Positions 1-9,582 of a stretch of 64,000 bases of DNA are shown in pieces. Numbering within the stretch: the first letter of the stretch is position 1; the number at the start of each line of letters is the position of its first letter. Source of the DNA: Barnesiella merdipullorum (GTDB taxonomy: Bacteria > Bacteroidota > Bacteroidia > Bacteroidales > Barnesiellaceae); the NCBI GenBank assembly GCA_019116365.1, contig DXBT01000032.1, positions 124,001-188,000 on the forward strand, in the 5' to 3' direction. The notes below the pieces were generated by a model. It saw nothing but the letters and a program-made list of their open reading frames with translations. It was not told the origin of the DNA and did no database searches. The position numbers were made by a program, and so were the translations under genes.

Positions 1-1
1 C

Positions 2-337
2 GATCCTACGATGGTCGATGCTTGGGTGCGCAAAGGTATCACGCTCGAAGATCGAGGCGATGAACACGAAGCCATGGCCTGCTACAACGAAGCGGTACGA
101 TTGAGTCCACTCAATTTCAAGGCTCTTTATAACCGTGGCAAATTGCGCTACAAGCAGGCCGATTATGATGCGGCACTCTCCGATTTTGCCAAAGCCGTAA
201 AGCAAAAACCCGGTCATGCCACGGCACACGACCGCTTGGGCGACACCTTTATAAAACTCGATATGCCCGATATGGCGGCCCGCCACTGGGCTATTGCCGA
301 GGAGCTGCGCGAACAACGACAAAAGAACAACCCATAA
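2..337 (+). CDS. Tetratricopeptide-repeat protein, 3' end only
   Basis: The reading frame is open to the left edge of the window, so this is the C-terminal part of a longer gene; the first ATG in frame (position 11) is probably internal. The roughly 110 visible residues form two to three tetratricopeptide repeats: a helix pair with GDEHEAMACYNEAVRLSP, then NRGKLRYKQADYDAALSDF and a third, partly degenerate unit (DRLGDTFIKL) before a charged tail. TPR arrays are protein-docking scaffolds; the partner cannot be read from here. It ends 8 bases before the AsmA-family gene, so the two are probably cotranscribed. Confidence 0.8.
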   Translation, partial: DPTMVDAWVRKGITLEDRGDEHEAMACYNEAVRLSPLNFKALYNRGKLRYKQADYDAALSDFAKAVKQKPGHATAHDRLGDTFIKLDMPDMAARHWAIAEELREQRQKNNP

Positions 338-345
338 TAACTACC

Positions 346-2994
346 ATGATGAACAAAAGTCTGAAAAAAGGTTTGAAAATTACCGGTATAACCATAGCGG
401 TTATTTTGGTATTGATGCTTGTCTTGCCCTTTGCATTTCAAGACAAAGTGATGAATATTGTAAAAAAGGAGGCCAACGAGATGTTGAATGCTAAGCTCGA
501 TTTTGAGTCGCTACACATCAGTTTCTTCTCTCATTTCCCGAGTGCATCGATCGAATTGGATGGACTCTCGATTTCGGGTGTAGGCGATTTTGAGGGCGAC
601 ACACTGGTATCGGCTCGGTCGATTGATGTGGCGGTCAATGTGATGAGCCTGTTTGGTGACGAGGGTTTCGATGTGAATTACATCGTTCTCGATAAGCCAT
701 CGGTCAAAGCCATGAAGTTGGCCGATGGTCGGGTCAACTGGGATATTATGAAACCCGATACTTTGGCCAAGGAAGAAACGAAAGAGGAGGAGAGTACCTC
801 GTCGTTCCGATTGAAATTGAAACATTTCAAGATTGCCGATGCTACACTCGTCTATATGGACGATTCTACTCAAATGCAATTCTATACCGACAAGTTGAAC
901 TTGAAGCTCTCGGGCGACATGAGTGCCGACGTGACCGATATCGACAGCAAGCTATCGTGCGAGAATATCTATCTGGCCATGGATGGAGTCTCTTATTTGA
1001 AGCAGGCGCAAGCCCATGCAAAACTGACCGTGTCGGCCGATTTGAAGAACAACAAGTTCACGCTGAAGGAAAATACATTGAGCCTTAATGCAATTGCTCT
1101 GAATCTTGATGGTTGGGTGGCTCTTCTCGACAATGGAGCCATGGATATGGATTTGAAGATAAATACTCCAGATATTAATTTCAAAGAGATTCTTTCGCTC
1201 ATACCGGCCATCTATCAAAACAATTTCGACAAGTTGCGTACCACGGGCAATATGTCGCTCACAGCCTTTGCCAAGGGGCGTATGGAGGGCGACACGGTAC
1301 CCCAGTTTGGTGTTACTCTTGGGGTAAAGGACGCCACATTCAATTACGAAGGAATGCCTGCGGCGGTTAATGGCATTAATATCGCAACTACGGTGAGCAA
1401 CCCGGGTGGCGATTTGGACAAAACGATAATCGATGTATCGGAGTTCCGACTCAATATGGCCGGTAATCCGTTCAAGGCTACCCTCTATGCGGCTACTCCC
1501 ATCTCCGATTTGAACTTCAAGGCTACAGCCAATGGAACGATTCATTTGGGCAAGATCAAGGATATCTATCCGCTGGGCGACTCGATAAGTTTGAGTGGTA
1601 TAGTTACTGCCGATTTGCGATTGGCCGGACGCATGTCTGATATCGAGAAAGAGAATTACGAGAAGATACAGGGCGAAGGAACCTTCTCGATTGCCGATAT
1701 GGATTTGACCATGAAGGGGATGCCGGCTGTGGCCGTGAAAAAGGCACAGGCTTCGATTTCGGCCAAGGCCATGACCCTCTCGCAACTCGATGTGAAGGTA
1801 GGGCAGAGCGATTTGCAGGCTCAAGGTTCGTTGTCGAACTACATGGCTTATGTCTTGAAAAATGAAACCATCAAGGGAACACTCACGCTAACCTCGTCGT
1901 TGCTCGATTTGAATGAACTGATGGGCGAGAGCGAGACATCTGACAGTGCGACCGTCGAGAGCGATACGACCTCACTTTCGGCCATCGAGGTCCCCAAGAA
2001 CATCGATATGACCTTGAACGCTTCGTTCAAGAAGATCCTTTTCCAGAAGATGGTGCTTGACAATGTGAAGGGCAAGCTCGTGGTGGCCGACGGTACTGTG
2101 CGCATGACGCCCCTCAGTCTGAATGCTTTCGGCGGTTCGATGGTGGCCAACGGCTCATACTCTACGGCCGAGAATGTTTTGCGTCCGCAAGTCAATTTCG
2201 ATTTGGATATCCAGAAGGCCTCTTTTGGCAAGACCTTCGAGCAGCTCGATATGGTGAAACAGATTGTACCTATCTTTGAAAAAACAGGCGGAACCTATTC
2301 CATTAAATTGGATTTGAAATCGACTCTCGATAGCCAGATGTCGCCCGATTTGAATTCGCTGACGGCACAAGGGGTTATCCAGTCCAACGATATCCAGTTG
2401 CAGAATGTCGAGGTATTCAACCAGTTGGCTACGTTACTGAAAAACGACAAACTGAAAAATATCGAGGCTAAGGATTTGAAAATCTCCTTTGCTATTGTCG
2501 ATGGTAAAGTGAAGACTTCGCCATTTGATATCAAGATGGGTAACATTACGATGAATCTGTCGGGAGTTACCGGGCTCGACCAGACTATCGATTACACGGC
2601 AAAAATCAATCTCCCCGGTGCGGGTGCGTTGAGCAATGTATCGGCTACGATAGGAGGCACATTTACCAAACCATCGATTAAACTCAATACCGAGGAGGTG
2701 GTGAAGAATGTAGTAACCAGTACTGTCGCTTCGAAAGTTTTGGGCGTCGATGCCGAGGATGTAGAGGCACAGAAAGCCGCCATTCGCAAACAGGCCGAGG
2801 ATGCCGGCAATAAACTCATTGCCACGGCTCAGGCCGAGAGTGACAAACTGGTGGCCAAAGCCTCGAACCCGTTGGCCAAGGTAGCCGCCCAGGCTGCGGG
2901 CAAAAAACTGGTCGAAGAGGCCGAGAAACAGGCTCAGAACTTGAAAAACGAGGCTGAGAAATTGATTGAGAAACAGTATGGCAGTGGCGAATAA
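346..2994 (+). CDS. AsmA-family envelope protein
   Basis: An 882-residue protein with one N-terminal membrane segment (about residues 10-32) followed by a very long, beta-rich periplasmic region typical of AsmA/TamB-like proteins, whose founders affect outer-membrane assembly and are thought to move lipid across the periplasm. The AsmA N-terminal signature is seen around residues 55-130 (LDFESLHISFFSHFPSASIEL, then a VNWDIM stretch), and an AsmA-like C-terminal region lies around 600-770. The last ~100 residues switch to an Ala/Glu/Lys/Gln-rich helical tail, probably a coiled coil, which is not part of the core AsmA fold. The substrate is unknown. It follows the TPR gene by 8 bases. Confidence 0.85.
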   Translation: MMNKSLKKGLKITGITIAVILVLMLVLPFAFQDKVMNIVKKEANEMLNAKLDFESLHISFFSHFPSASIELDGLSISGVGDFEGDTLVSARSIDVAVNVMSLFGDEGFDVNYIVLDKPSVKAMKLADGRVNWDIMKPDTLAKEETKEEESTSSFRLKLKHFKIADATLVYMDDSTQMQFYTDKLNLKLSGDMSADVTDIDSKLSCENIYLAMDGVSYLKQAQAHAKLTVSADLKNNKFTLKENTLSLNAIALNLDGWVALLDNGAMDMDLKINTPDINFKEILSLIPAIYQNNFDKLRTTGNMSLTAFAKGRMEGDTVPQFGVTLGVKDATFNYEGMPAAVNGINIATTVSNPGGDLDKTIIDVSEFRLNMAGNPFKATLYAATPISDLNFKATANGTIHLGKIKDIYPLGDSISLSGIVTADLRLAGRMSDIEKENYEKIQGEGTFSIADMDLTMKGMPAVAVKKAQASISAKAMTLSQLDVKVGQSDLQAQGSLSNYMAYVLKNETIKGTLTLTSSLLDLNELMGESETSDSATVESDTTSLSAIEVPKNIDMTLNASFKKILFQKMVLDNVKGKLVVADGTVRMTPLSLNAFGGSMVANGSYSTAENVLRPQVNFDLDIQKASFGKTFEQLDMVKQIVPIFEKTGGTYSIKLDLKSTLDSQMSPDLNSLTAQGVIQSNDIQLQNVEVFNQLATLLKNDKLKNIEAKDLKISFAIVDGKVKTSPFDIKMGNITMNLSGVTGLDQTIDYTAKINLPGAGALSNVSATIGGTFTKPSIKLNTEEVVKNVVTSTVASKVLGVDAEDVEAQKAAIRKQAEDAGNKLIATAQAESDKLVAKASNPLAKVAAQAAGKKLVEEAEKQAQNLKNEAEKLIEKQYGSGE

Positions 2995-3024
2995 GTCATC
3001 CGTTCTTGATAGAGCGTTATACTC

Positions 3025-3041
3025 TCGGCTGTAGTAGCCGA
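3025..3041 (+). terminator. Possible weak terminator after the AsmA gene
   Basis: A 6-bp stem (TCGGCT / AGCCGA) with a 5-base loop, followed by TGAATTTTATTT. It sits 30 bases past the AsmA stop codon. The stem is short and the T-run is broken, so this is only a candidate. Confidence 0.3.
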
Positions 3042-3162
3042 TGAATTTTATTTATCAGACAGATCTGAGAATGGAAAAACGGGTTATATCATCTGCTTTT
3101 CCCTTCTCTTGTTTGATGTAAGAGTTTGCTCGTTAACAGTACTATACAAAATATAAATTGAA

Positions 3163-3194
3163 TTTGCATTATTGGAACCTACTACTTACCTTTG
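3163..3194 (+). promoter_or_regulatory. Bacteroidota-type promoter of the fucosidase gene
   Basis: TTTG at 3163-3166, a 20-base spacer and TACCTTTG at 3187-3194 match the Bacteroides -33/-7 consensus (TTTG-N19/20-TAnnTTTG) exactly. The box ends 20 bases before the ATG at 3215, which rules out the longer in-frame start at 3158 because that would lie upstream of the promoter. Confidence 0.8.
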
Positions 3195-3214
3195 TAAGGT
3201 TAAATTATAATATT

Positions 3215-4714
3215 ATGAGACATATCTGTAAAAGATTAACATTAGCCACGCTTGTTATAGGAATGACAAGTATGACATTTTCTGTAAAATCGCAGGGCTT
3301 TACAGAACAAAATCTCTCGAATCCCGATAATATTCCGGCGCCTGTTTTCCCGGTGCCGACCCAGCGTCAATTGAACTGGATGGAGACGGAGTTTTATGGA
3401 TTTTCGCACTACGGCCCCAATACCTTTATGGGTACGGAGTGGGGTAACGATCGTTATCCCGATCCTACTGACTATAATCCCCAAACCATACCCGATTGTG
3501 ACCAATGGGTAGAGTCGATGCACGCTGCCGGTATGAAGGGAGCTGTGGTTATTTGCAAACACCACGATGGTTTCTGCTTGTGGCCCACTGAGAGTACTGA
3601 CTTCTGTGTGACGAATGGTGGAGGTGTGAGTGCACAGGTCGATATCCCGGAACTCTTCTCCGAGGCCTGTAAAAAATATGGTATGAAATTCGGCGTATAT
3701 CTCTCGCCGTGGGATGCCAGCAACAAACATTACGCTACCAGCACCTATGTAACCGACGTGTTCTTGAAACAGATTACCGAACTTTGTACTAACTATGGCG
3801 AACTGTTCGAAATATGGTTCGATGGAGCTAATGGAGGTAACGGTTATTATGGCGGATCTTATCTGACTACCCGTACAATCGATAAAAAGACCTACTACGA
3901 CTGGGATAACCTCATGCAACGTATTCACGAAATGCAGCCCAATTGTGTAGTTTGGGGTCGTGAGTTCCGCTGGTGCGGTAACGAAGATGGTTATTCGGGA
4001 AAGACTTGCTGGTCTAATTTCGATGTAAACGCCGTCAATACCGAAACCACCAATAATGTAGGTGCCGAAGACGGCTTGCTGTTTATGCCCTCTGAGGTGG
4101 ATGTGAGAACTACCTCCAAGTGGTTCTGGACAGCATCGGAGCAAGCTAAGTCGGCCGAGCAACTGTTCAAAATCTATCTCGAGAGTGTGGGCCGCAATGC
4201 TACGCTCATTATGAACTGTGCCCCCAACAGCGACGGGAAAATGCCTGATAACGTGCGTACGAGCCTCAGCGGACTGGGTACCTTGCTTACCGAGAGATTG
4301 AGCAATGATATGGCTTTGAATATGAATGTAACGGCCGAGCAGGTGCGCACACCGGGTAACTTCGCCGCCTCGAATATGACCGATGGTGACAAGAATACCT
4401 ATTGGGCTACCAACGACGATGTGACTACCGGTACATTTGTTATAGACCTGGGTGCCGTCAAGACCATTCACTATGTTACTTTGCAAGAGTATATCGCTTT
4501 GGGACAACGCGTGAAAGGTTTCACCATTGAGACCAGCCAGGACAATGGTTCTTGGGATGCATTCGCTACGGGTACCACTATCGGTTACAAACGCATCATG
4601 GCCAAGAACGACGATACCACTTCTTATGGCAGTGGTACGCAAGCTCGTTATATTCGTGTGAAGATAACCGACAGCAAGGCTTGTCCGCTCATCAGTACCG
4701 TTTCGGTTTTCTAA
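3215..4714 (+). CDS. Secreted alpha-L-fucosidase (GH29) with C-terminal discoidin-like module
   Basis: A 499-residue exported glycosidase predicted to release terminal alpha-L-fucose from host or dietary glycans. The start is set by the promoter at 3163-3194 and by a signal peptide (MRHICKRLTLATLVIGMTSM, ending near residue 28); there is no lipobox. Residues ~55-360 form the GH29 TIM barrel, with the conserved KHHDGF motif at 115-120 and the likely nucleophile Asp203 in IWFDG. Residues ~365-499 look like an F5/8-type C (discoidin) carbohydrate-binding module (SNMTDGDKNTYWA, then ARYIRVKI). The next gene starts 31 bases downstream and is also secreted, so the pair probably works on the same extracellular glycan. 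No SusC/SusD genes lie nearby. The fine specificity within GH29 is not readable. Confidence 0.92.
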   Translation: MRHICKRLTLATLVIGMTSMTFSVKSQGFTEQNLSNPDNIPAPVFPVPTQRQLNWMETEFYGFSHYGPNTFMGTEWGNDRYPDPTDYNPQTIPDCDQWVESMHAAGMKGAVVICKHHDGFCLWPTESTDFCVTNGGGVSAQVDIPELFSEACKKYGMKFGVYLSPWDASNKHYATSTYVTDVFLKQITELCTNYGELFEIWFDGANGGNGYYGGSYLTTRTIDKKTYYDWDNLMQRIHEMQPNCVVWGREFRWCGNEDGYSGKTCWSNFDVNAVNTETTNNVGAEDGLLFMPSEVDVRTTSKWFWTASEQAKSAEQLFKIYLESVGRNATLIMNCAPNSDGKMPDNVRTSLSGLGTLLTERLSNDMALNMNVTAEQVRTPGNFAASNMTDGDKNTYWATNDDVTTGTFVIDLGAVKTIHYVTLQEYIALGQRVKGFTIETSQDNGSWDAFATGTTIGYKRIMAKNDDTTSYGSGTQARYIRVKITDSKACPLISTVSVF

Positions 4715-4745
4715 AAAAATAAATCCATATCTAAAATTGTAAAAG

Positions 4746-6407
4746 ATGAAAAGAATATATAAGAATCTCATTGGTGCCGTTTCGTTACTTTGGGCATTTG
4801 GTGGATATGCCGAGACTACTTTGTGCCAGTTTGAGAATACCGATTGCAGTGCAATCTCCACCTATGATTATTGGGATCAATCGCCGTTCAATACCGGGTT
4901 GCTTACCGGGCAAATTGCGGTAGTTGACAATCCGTATTCCGATGATATAAACGGTTCGGGAAAGGTGTTGGCTTTCCAGCGTTCGCGATATGGCAGTCAC
5001 CTGTATGGCGCTCGCATAGACTTGACCAGTCCTATCGCTTTGTCGCCTACACCGCAATATATCCATGTGCTGATGTATAAACCCGTGGCCGGTCGAGTGG
5101 CTCTCGTAGGGCTTGGAAAACGTAACGATTGGGCCGAACAGCCGGCTACGACAGTACAGTTTGTAACGGCTGCTACCAAAGAACTCGATGCCAACAAGTG
5201 GGTCGATGCAGTATTCAGCGTGTATGGCAATGAGGCTGCCGAATTGCACAGCATTGTCATTGTACCCGATGTGGACTCGCACCTGGCTACCGAGACCGAT
5301 TATGTGGCCTATTTCGACGAGATTCTCATCAACGACGATTCACAACAGCGTTTCACGTTTGATCCCTATCCTTTGAATTTCGAGGCAACACAAGAGAAGA
5401 CTCGTGACGACCGAGCCCTTCAATCTCTTACTTTCACGGGTAATATGGGTGCTTCGTATGAGTCGGATCTTGCCAGTGAGAGGACCGTATATGTCAATAA
5501 GACAGAAGCTACTCCTATTGAGTTGAAGGTAGGTGAGGCGGTTAATGTTTCATTTGACTATACGGGTAGCTGGATGCACCGATATGTCTATATGGATAAA
5601 GGTAACGACGGTCGTTTCGATGTTGATATCCAAAACAATGTTCCTACTGCCAGCAGCGACTTGGTTGCCTACTCTTATTTGGACGGATATACCAGTACCG
5701 GTGCATCGGCTTCAAACGATACCAGTAGCGATCCTCCTGCATTTACCATTGCTTCCGATATGAAACCGGGCTTCTATCGAATTCGTTGCAAAGTCGATTG
5801 GGACAGTTCGGTAGCTGCAGGTAATCCGGCTTCCGACAACTCGGTTGTTTCCAATGGTGGAGCCATTGTCGATTATTTGGCCAATGTGCATCGCGACAAT
5901 GTGGCTTTGAATGTCGTAGCCAGAATGTGCGAGGTGACTGCTGCCGACGGTTCGGCTCTGCCTGCCGAGATTCCGTTTGGAGAAGACTTCTCGTTCAATA
6001 TCACGATGGACGACAACTATGATATTACGGGTCTTGAAATCAAACATGGTTATAATCACGATGGTGAAGAGTATGTCTTTGGAAATCGTCAATGGAAGGT
6101 TGAGACCATGGAGCTTGAGGAGGATGGTTTGATTACAATTCCGGCCGAATATATCGACGGTGATGTGGCTATTACTATTCAGTTTGAGAACAAGCCGGTG
6201 AGCGTTCAGGGACTTGAGTCTGCCGATGGCTTGAAGGTGGTTGCCGGAGAGAACCAAATCGAGTTGATTAGTGACGAAGAGGTTTCCTACTTGGTAGTTC
6301 ATGTAAGTGGTGCTTGCTATGCTACCGGGACATTTGCCGGGCGTGAAACCATCGCTTTGCCTGCTGGTGTATATTTTGTAAACGGTCAAAAATGTATTGT
6401 GCGGTAA
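4746..6407 (+). CDS. Secreted multidomain protein of unknown function, GEVED-like module and sorting-type C-terminus
   Basis: A 553-residue protein with a signal peptide (cleavage after about residue 22, GGYA). I do not recognise the protein as a whole. Residues ~25-200 look like a beta-sandwich binding domain (QFENTDCSAIST, then YVAYFDEILINDD, a pattern seen in carbohydrate-binding jelly rolls). Residues ~225-390 resemble GEVED-type modules (VYMDKGNDGRFD, then MKPGFYRIRCKVDWD). Then comes an Ig-like segment, and the last ~70 residues resemble a type IX secretion sorting tail (strand-rich, ending LPAGVYFVNGQKCIVR). It lies 31 bases behind the fucosidase and ahead of a strong terminator, so the two form one transcription unit. 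A glycan-binding or surface-displayed partner of the fucosidase is an inference. Confidence 0.7.
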   Translation: MKRIYKNLIGAVSLLWAFGGYAETTLCQFENTDCSAISTYDYWDQSPFNTGLLTGQIAVVDNPYSDDINGSGKVLAFQRSRYGSHLYGARIDLTSPIALSPTPQYIHVLMYKPVAGRVALVGLGKRNDWAEQPATTVQFVTAATKELDANKWVDAVFSVYGNEAAELHSIVIVPDVDSHLATETDYVAYFDEILINDDSQQRFTFDPYPLNFEATQEKTRDDRALQSLTFTGNMGASYESDLASERTVYVNKTEATPIELKVGEAVNVSFDYTGSWMHRYVYMDKGNDGRFDVDIQNNVPTASSDLVAYSYLDGYTSTGASASNDTSSDPPAFTIASDMKPGFYRIRCKVDWDSSVAAGNPASDNSVVSNGGAIVDYLANVHRDNVALNVVARMCEVTAADGSALPAEIPFGEDFSFNITMDDNYDITGLEIKHGYNHDGEEYVFGNRQWKVETMELEEDGLITIPAEYIDGDVAITIQFENKPVSVQGLESADGLKVVAGENQIELISDEEVSYLVVHVSGACYATGTFAGRETIALPAGVYFVNGQKCIVR

Positions 6408-6437
6408 TTTCTCAATAAAATCGCAATAGACAACTTG

Positions 6438-6476
6438 AAGAGGTCGCCCCGTTATCTGGGCGGCCTCTTTTGTGTT
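6438..6476 (+). terminator. Rho-independent terminator of the fucosidase operon
   Basis: A 12-bp stem (6438-6449 with 6458-6469, one G-T pair), an 8-base loop, and a T-rich tail TTTGTGTTTTG. It begins 30 bases after the stop codon of the preceding gene. Confidence 0.8.
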
Positions 6477-6624
6477 TTGTGTAATTGTGATTCTCTTTAG
6501 TGGGGTTAAATGGGCCAACAGGTGAATATATTGTTCCAAAATGCGGGAACGTTTTTCGATAACTCTTATCTCGGGTGCTCATATTGGTTTATTCCTTATC
6601 TTGGCACTCCATTAACGATAAGGC

Positions 6625-8175
6625 ATGAAAATCAGTAGAAAAGTTTTTACCGTGTGTCTGGGGATAAATCTTCCGTTTTGGGTATCGGTGGCTTCTGCTA
6701 TGGAAGCCGACTCGGTTTACCAAGTCCAGGACGTAGAATTGTGTGATAGTGTGCGGATGGATTCTGTAGTGTCGCGACAGTTGTTCGTGACAGATTCATT
6801 GCAACTGGATATTGCGGAGTCCCCTCAGAGACGACCTTGGTTGGCAGGGGCAGAAGTCGTGGGAACCAATGCGCTGTTTCACATCATTACCCGATATATT
6901 ATTCACGAAGATTATGCTCAAATTACCTGGTCGTCGATTAAGAACAATTTCAAGACCGGTTTTTTGTGGGATAATGACAAATTTAATACAAATCTCTTTT
7001 TCCATCCGTATCAAGGTGGGTTGTATTTCAATTGTGCCCGTTCCAACGGATTGAACTTTTGGCAATCGGCACCTTACGCCTTGTTCGGAAGCTCTATTTG
7101 GGAGTTGTTCTTGGAACTTCAACCGCCCTCGACCAACGATATTATTTCTACTACGTTAGGCGGAATGGCCTTGGGTGAGGTGAGTTACCGGTTGTCGTCT
7201 ATTGCGTTGAACGGGAGGGCAAGAGGTTGGAACCGGTTTGCCCATGAAGCGGTAGGGCTGGTACTCAATCCTGTGCGGGGAGTTAACCGATTAATAACGG
7301 GTGAAGCTTGGCGCATAGGCCCTCGTTATGTCGATCGGGCGGCAACGGTACCGTTTTATTTCCAGTTCGATACCGGTTATCGAATACTCGATTGCTCCGA
7401 CTCGCAACCCAACCGAAGCAAGCATATCGGGTTCGTAGGTTTCAATATGGTGTATAACGATCCTTTTGAAATCGACGGGAATGAACCTTTTGAGCATTTT
7501 ACGGCCCGTATGACATTAAATCTTTTTTCTCGCCAACCAGCTATAGGCGAAGCCAATATATGTGCTTCGATATGGGGCAAGGAGCACGACTATAAAAACG
7601 GGAATGAATTGTTTGCCGGAATCTTTCAAAATTACAATTACTACGACAGTGAGAGCTTTGCAGAAGAGGTGTCACATACTCCATTTCGTATTGCCGAGAC
7701 GGTTTCTTATGGCCCGGGTGTATTGTATAGGGCTAAGGTGGGGGCCAACAACTCCTTGCTCTTGAATGGATTTGTCTCGGGTATCGTGTTGGGGGGCTCG
7801 TTGAGCGACTATTTTCAGTTCCATGATAGAGACTACAATATGGGTAGTGGTTACAGCGTGCGGGTCAACGGCCTGTTTTCTTTGCATCAAAAGGTTGGCC
7901 TCTACCTGGCGTTTGAGAATTACCACATCTTTACCTGGAAAGGATATGAACAAAAAGATTATACCCATATCGACCAGAACTACCTCAATGCTCAGGGTGA
8001 TGTGGGCAATGCCCGTTTGCAGCGGTTGAACTTCAGAGCTTCGTTTTCGGTAGCTCCGCAACTTTCCATTGCTGCCGAGACCGATTGGTATCGGCGTAAA
8101 ACGCATTATAAATATTACCCCGACGTGCGTTCCGATACTTTCGAATTTCGGTTGATGCTCTCGTATCATATTTGA
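6625..8175 (+). CDS. DUF3943-family exported protein
   Basis: A 516-residue protein with an N-terminal signal (about residues 1-25, ending VASAME) and a long region with the DUF3943 signatures: a LFFHPYQGG motif near residue 130, FGSSIWELFLE near 155, and STTLGGMALGEVSYRLSS near 175. The C-terminal half alternates aromatic and polar residues as in outer-membrane beta-barrels and ends in a strand (FEFRLMLSYHI), so an outer-membrane location is likely. The family has no assigned function. It stands alone: a terminator precedes it, and the gene that follows is on the opposite strand and convergent. Confidence 0.8.
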   Translation: MKISRKVFTVCLGINLPFWVSVASAMEADSVYQVQDVELCDSVRMDSVVSRQLFVTDSLQLDIAESPQRRPWLAGAEVVGTNALFHIITRYIIHEDYAQITWSSIKNNFKTGFLWDNDKFNTNLFFHPYQGGLYFNCARSNGLNFWQSAPYALFGSSIWELFLELQPPSTNDIISTTLGGMALGEVSYRLSSIALNGRARGWNRFAHEAVGLVLNPVRGVNRLITGEAWRIGPRYVDRAATVPFYFQFDTGYRILDCSDSQPNRSKHIGFVGFNMVYNDPFEIDGNEPFEHFTARMTLNLFSRQPAIGEANICASIWGKEHDYKNGNELFAGIFQNYNYYDSESFAEEVSHTPFRIAETVSYGPGVLYRAKVGANNSLLLNGFVSGIVLGGSLSDYFQFHDRDYNMGSGYSVRVNGLFSLHQKVGLYLAFENYHIFTWKGYEQKDYTHIDQNYLNAQGDVGNARLQRLNFRASFSVAPQLSIAAETDWYRRKTHYKYYPDVRSDTFEFRLMLSYHI

Positions 8176-8234
8176 GTATCGACCGGTATGGGGTAGCGCA
8201 GTCGGGGGTAATAGATGGGTCGATTATCAGGTCA

Positions 8235-9353
8235 TTAAACCGTAATCAACTCATATTGCATAGAGCCCAGTCCAATTTTTTCGGCATGCTCGAGACCGGC
8301 CTGCCAGTTGGTGTCGGGGTGCATGAGGTGGAACTTGTCGGCCCCCTCGAGGTGCTCGTGGGGATGTTTTTCGACCAGACAGCTGCCATTGATGGCCGGT
8401 GCGGCGATTACCAGGTCGGCACAAGCTTTGTCCAGAGCTACCGGGTCGAACGATGCCAAAATACCCAGGTCGGGCACAATGGCTGCATCGTTGTGGTTCC
8501 AGCAATCGCACTCGGGCGAGACGTTCATGATGAAACTGATGTGGAAGTTGGGTTTGTCTTTCAATACGGCCTGGGTATATTCGGCAATCTTGTAGTTCAA
8601 CCGTTCCGAAGTATCACATTCTCCCATTACCGCAGCGTCGTGCTGGCACAGAGCTACACACTGGCCGCAGCCTACACACTTGTCGTAGTCGATAACCGCT
8701 TTGTGATCGGCATTGAGGTGTATGGCATCGTGGGCACAATGTTTCACGCAGATGTTGCAACCTTTGCAGTTCTCGATTTCGATTTTGGGTTGTGAGTTGC
8801 AGTGCAGTTCCAGTTTACCACCCACGCTGGCACCTCCCATACCCAGATTCTTCAATGTACCTCCAAAACCGGCTTGTTCGTGCCCTTTGAAGTGAGTCAT
8901 CGAGATAACGATATCGGCATCGGCCAGGGCTGCACCTATTTTGGGCGCTTTGCAGTATTCGCCGTCCAAGGGTATTTCGCGATAGTCGGTGCCCTTCAAT
9001 CCGTCGGCGATGATAACCTGACACTGGGCCGAGATAGGGTTATAGCCGTTTTCCATGGCGCTTTGCAGGTGATCTACGGCATTGGCCCGACGACCCGAAT
9101 AGAGGGTGTTGCAGTCGGTAAGGAAGGGCTTCGCACCCCACGACCGCAGCAGATTGGCCAACCGGGCCGCATAGTTGGGCCGCAGATAGGCCAGGTTGCC
9201 CGGTTCACCGAAGTGTATCTTTATGGCCACAAACTGGTCTTTGAAATCGATAGTCTCGATACCGGCTCGCTTGATGAGTCGCTCCATCTTGTCGAGCAGG
9301 TTGCTCGATGGTGTGGTGTGCAGATTGGTGAAAAATACCTTTGATTTTTCCAT
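8235..9353 (-). CDS. DUF362-domain iron-sulfur protein
   Basis: A 372-residue protein. Residues ~5-190 are a DUF362 domain (KIHFGEPGN, then SMTHFKGHEQAGFGGTLKN). In the middle are two 4Fe-4S ferredoxin motifs, CKGCNICVKHC and CVGCGQCVALC, at about residues 195-245. Residues ~265-350 continue DUF362-like sequence (SPECDCWN, ILASFDPVALDKACADL). The family is widespread in anaerobes and is presumed to carry out electron transfer, but its reaction is not established. There is no signal peptide, so it is cytoplasmic. It is transcribed alone from its own promoter at 9430-9461. Confidence 0.88.
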   Translation of the reverse strand: MEKSKVFFTNLHTTPSSNLLDKMERLIKRAGIETIDFKDQFVAIKIHFGEPGNLAYLRPNYAARLANLLRSWGAKPFLTDCNTLYSGRRANAVDHLQSAMENGYNPISAQCQVIIADGLKGTDYREIPLDGEYCKAPKIGAALADADIVISMTHFKGHEQAGFGGTLKNLGMGGASVGGKLELHCNSQPKIEIENCKGCNICVKHCAHDAIHLNADHKAVIDYDKCVGCGQCVALCQHDAAVMGECDTSERLNYKIAEYTQAVLKDKPNFHISFIMNVSPECDCWNHNDAAIVPDLGILASFDPVALDKACADLVIAAPAINGSCLVEKHPHEHLEGADKFHLMHPDTNWQAGLEHAEKIGLGSMQYELITV

Positions 9354-9429
9354 AAGAGTTTGTTTTTAGTTGATTGTCATGTACCACAAAGTGGGGACGG
9401 TTATTCTTGGCTCCCGCTTCTTACAAAAA

Positions 9430-9461
9430 CAAAAGTACGAAAAAAACTATTGGTGTGCAAC
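9430..9461 (-). promoter_or_regulatory. Promoter of the DUF362 gene
   Basis: On the minus strand GTTG (9458-9461), a 20-base spacer and TACTTTTG (9430-9437) match the Bacteroides promoter pattern. The predicted leader is about 72 nt. Confidence 0.65.
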
Positions 9462-9524
9462 CACTTTTTATGGCTTTATATTTGAATAAAATTAATCTAT
9501 TAATGAATAAAATTAAAGCGATAA

Positions 9525-9555
9525 TTTGTTTTTTGAAATAATGATGATATCTTTG
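9525..9555 (+). promoter_or_regulatory. Promoter of the hydrolase/DUF2089/Yip1 operon
   Basis: TTTG at 9525-9528, a 19-base spacer and TATCTTTG at 9548-9555. The box lies inside the longest open frame (from 9526), which shows that the true start is the ATG at 9583. Confidence 0.75.
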
Positions 9556-9582
9556 TACAAGAATAGAAAAATAGAATTATCG

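Noticed and set aside
3242..4861. 539-residue frame on the minus strand opposite the fucosidase
   Set aside because: Antisense shadow of a gene with clear catalytic motifs; no family features of its own and it runs through the promoter-proximal part of that gene.
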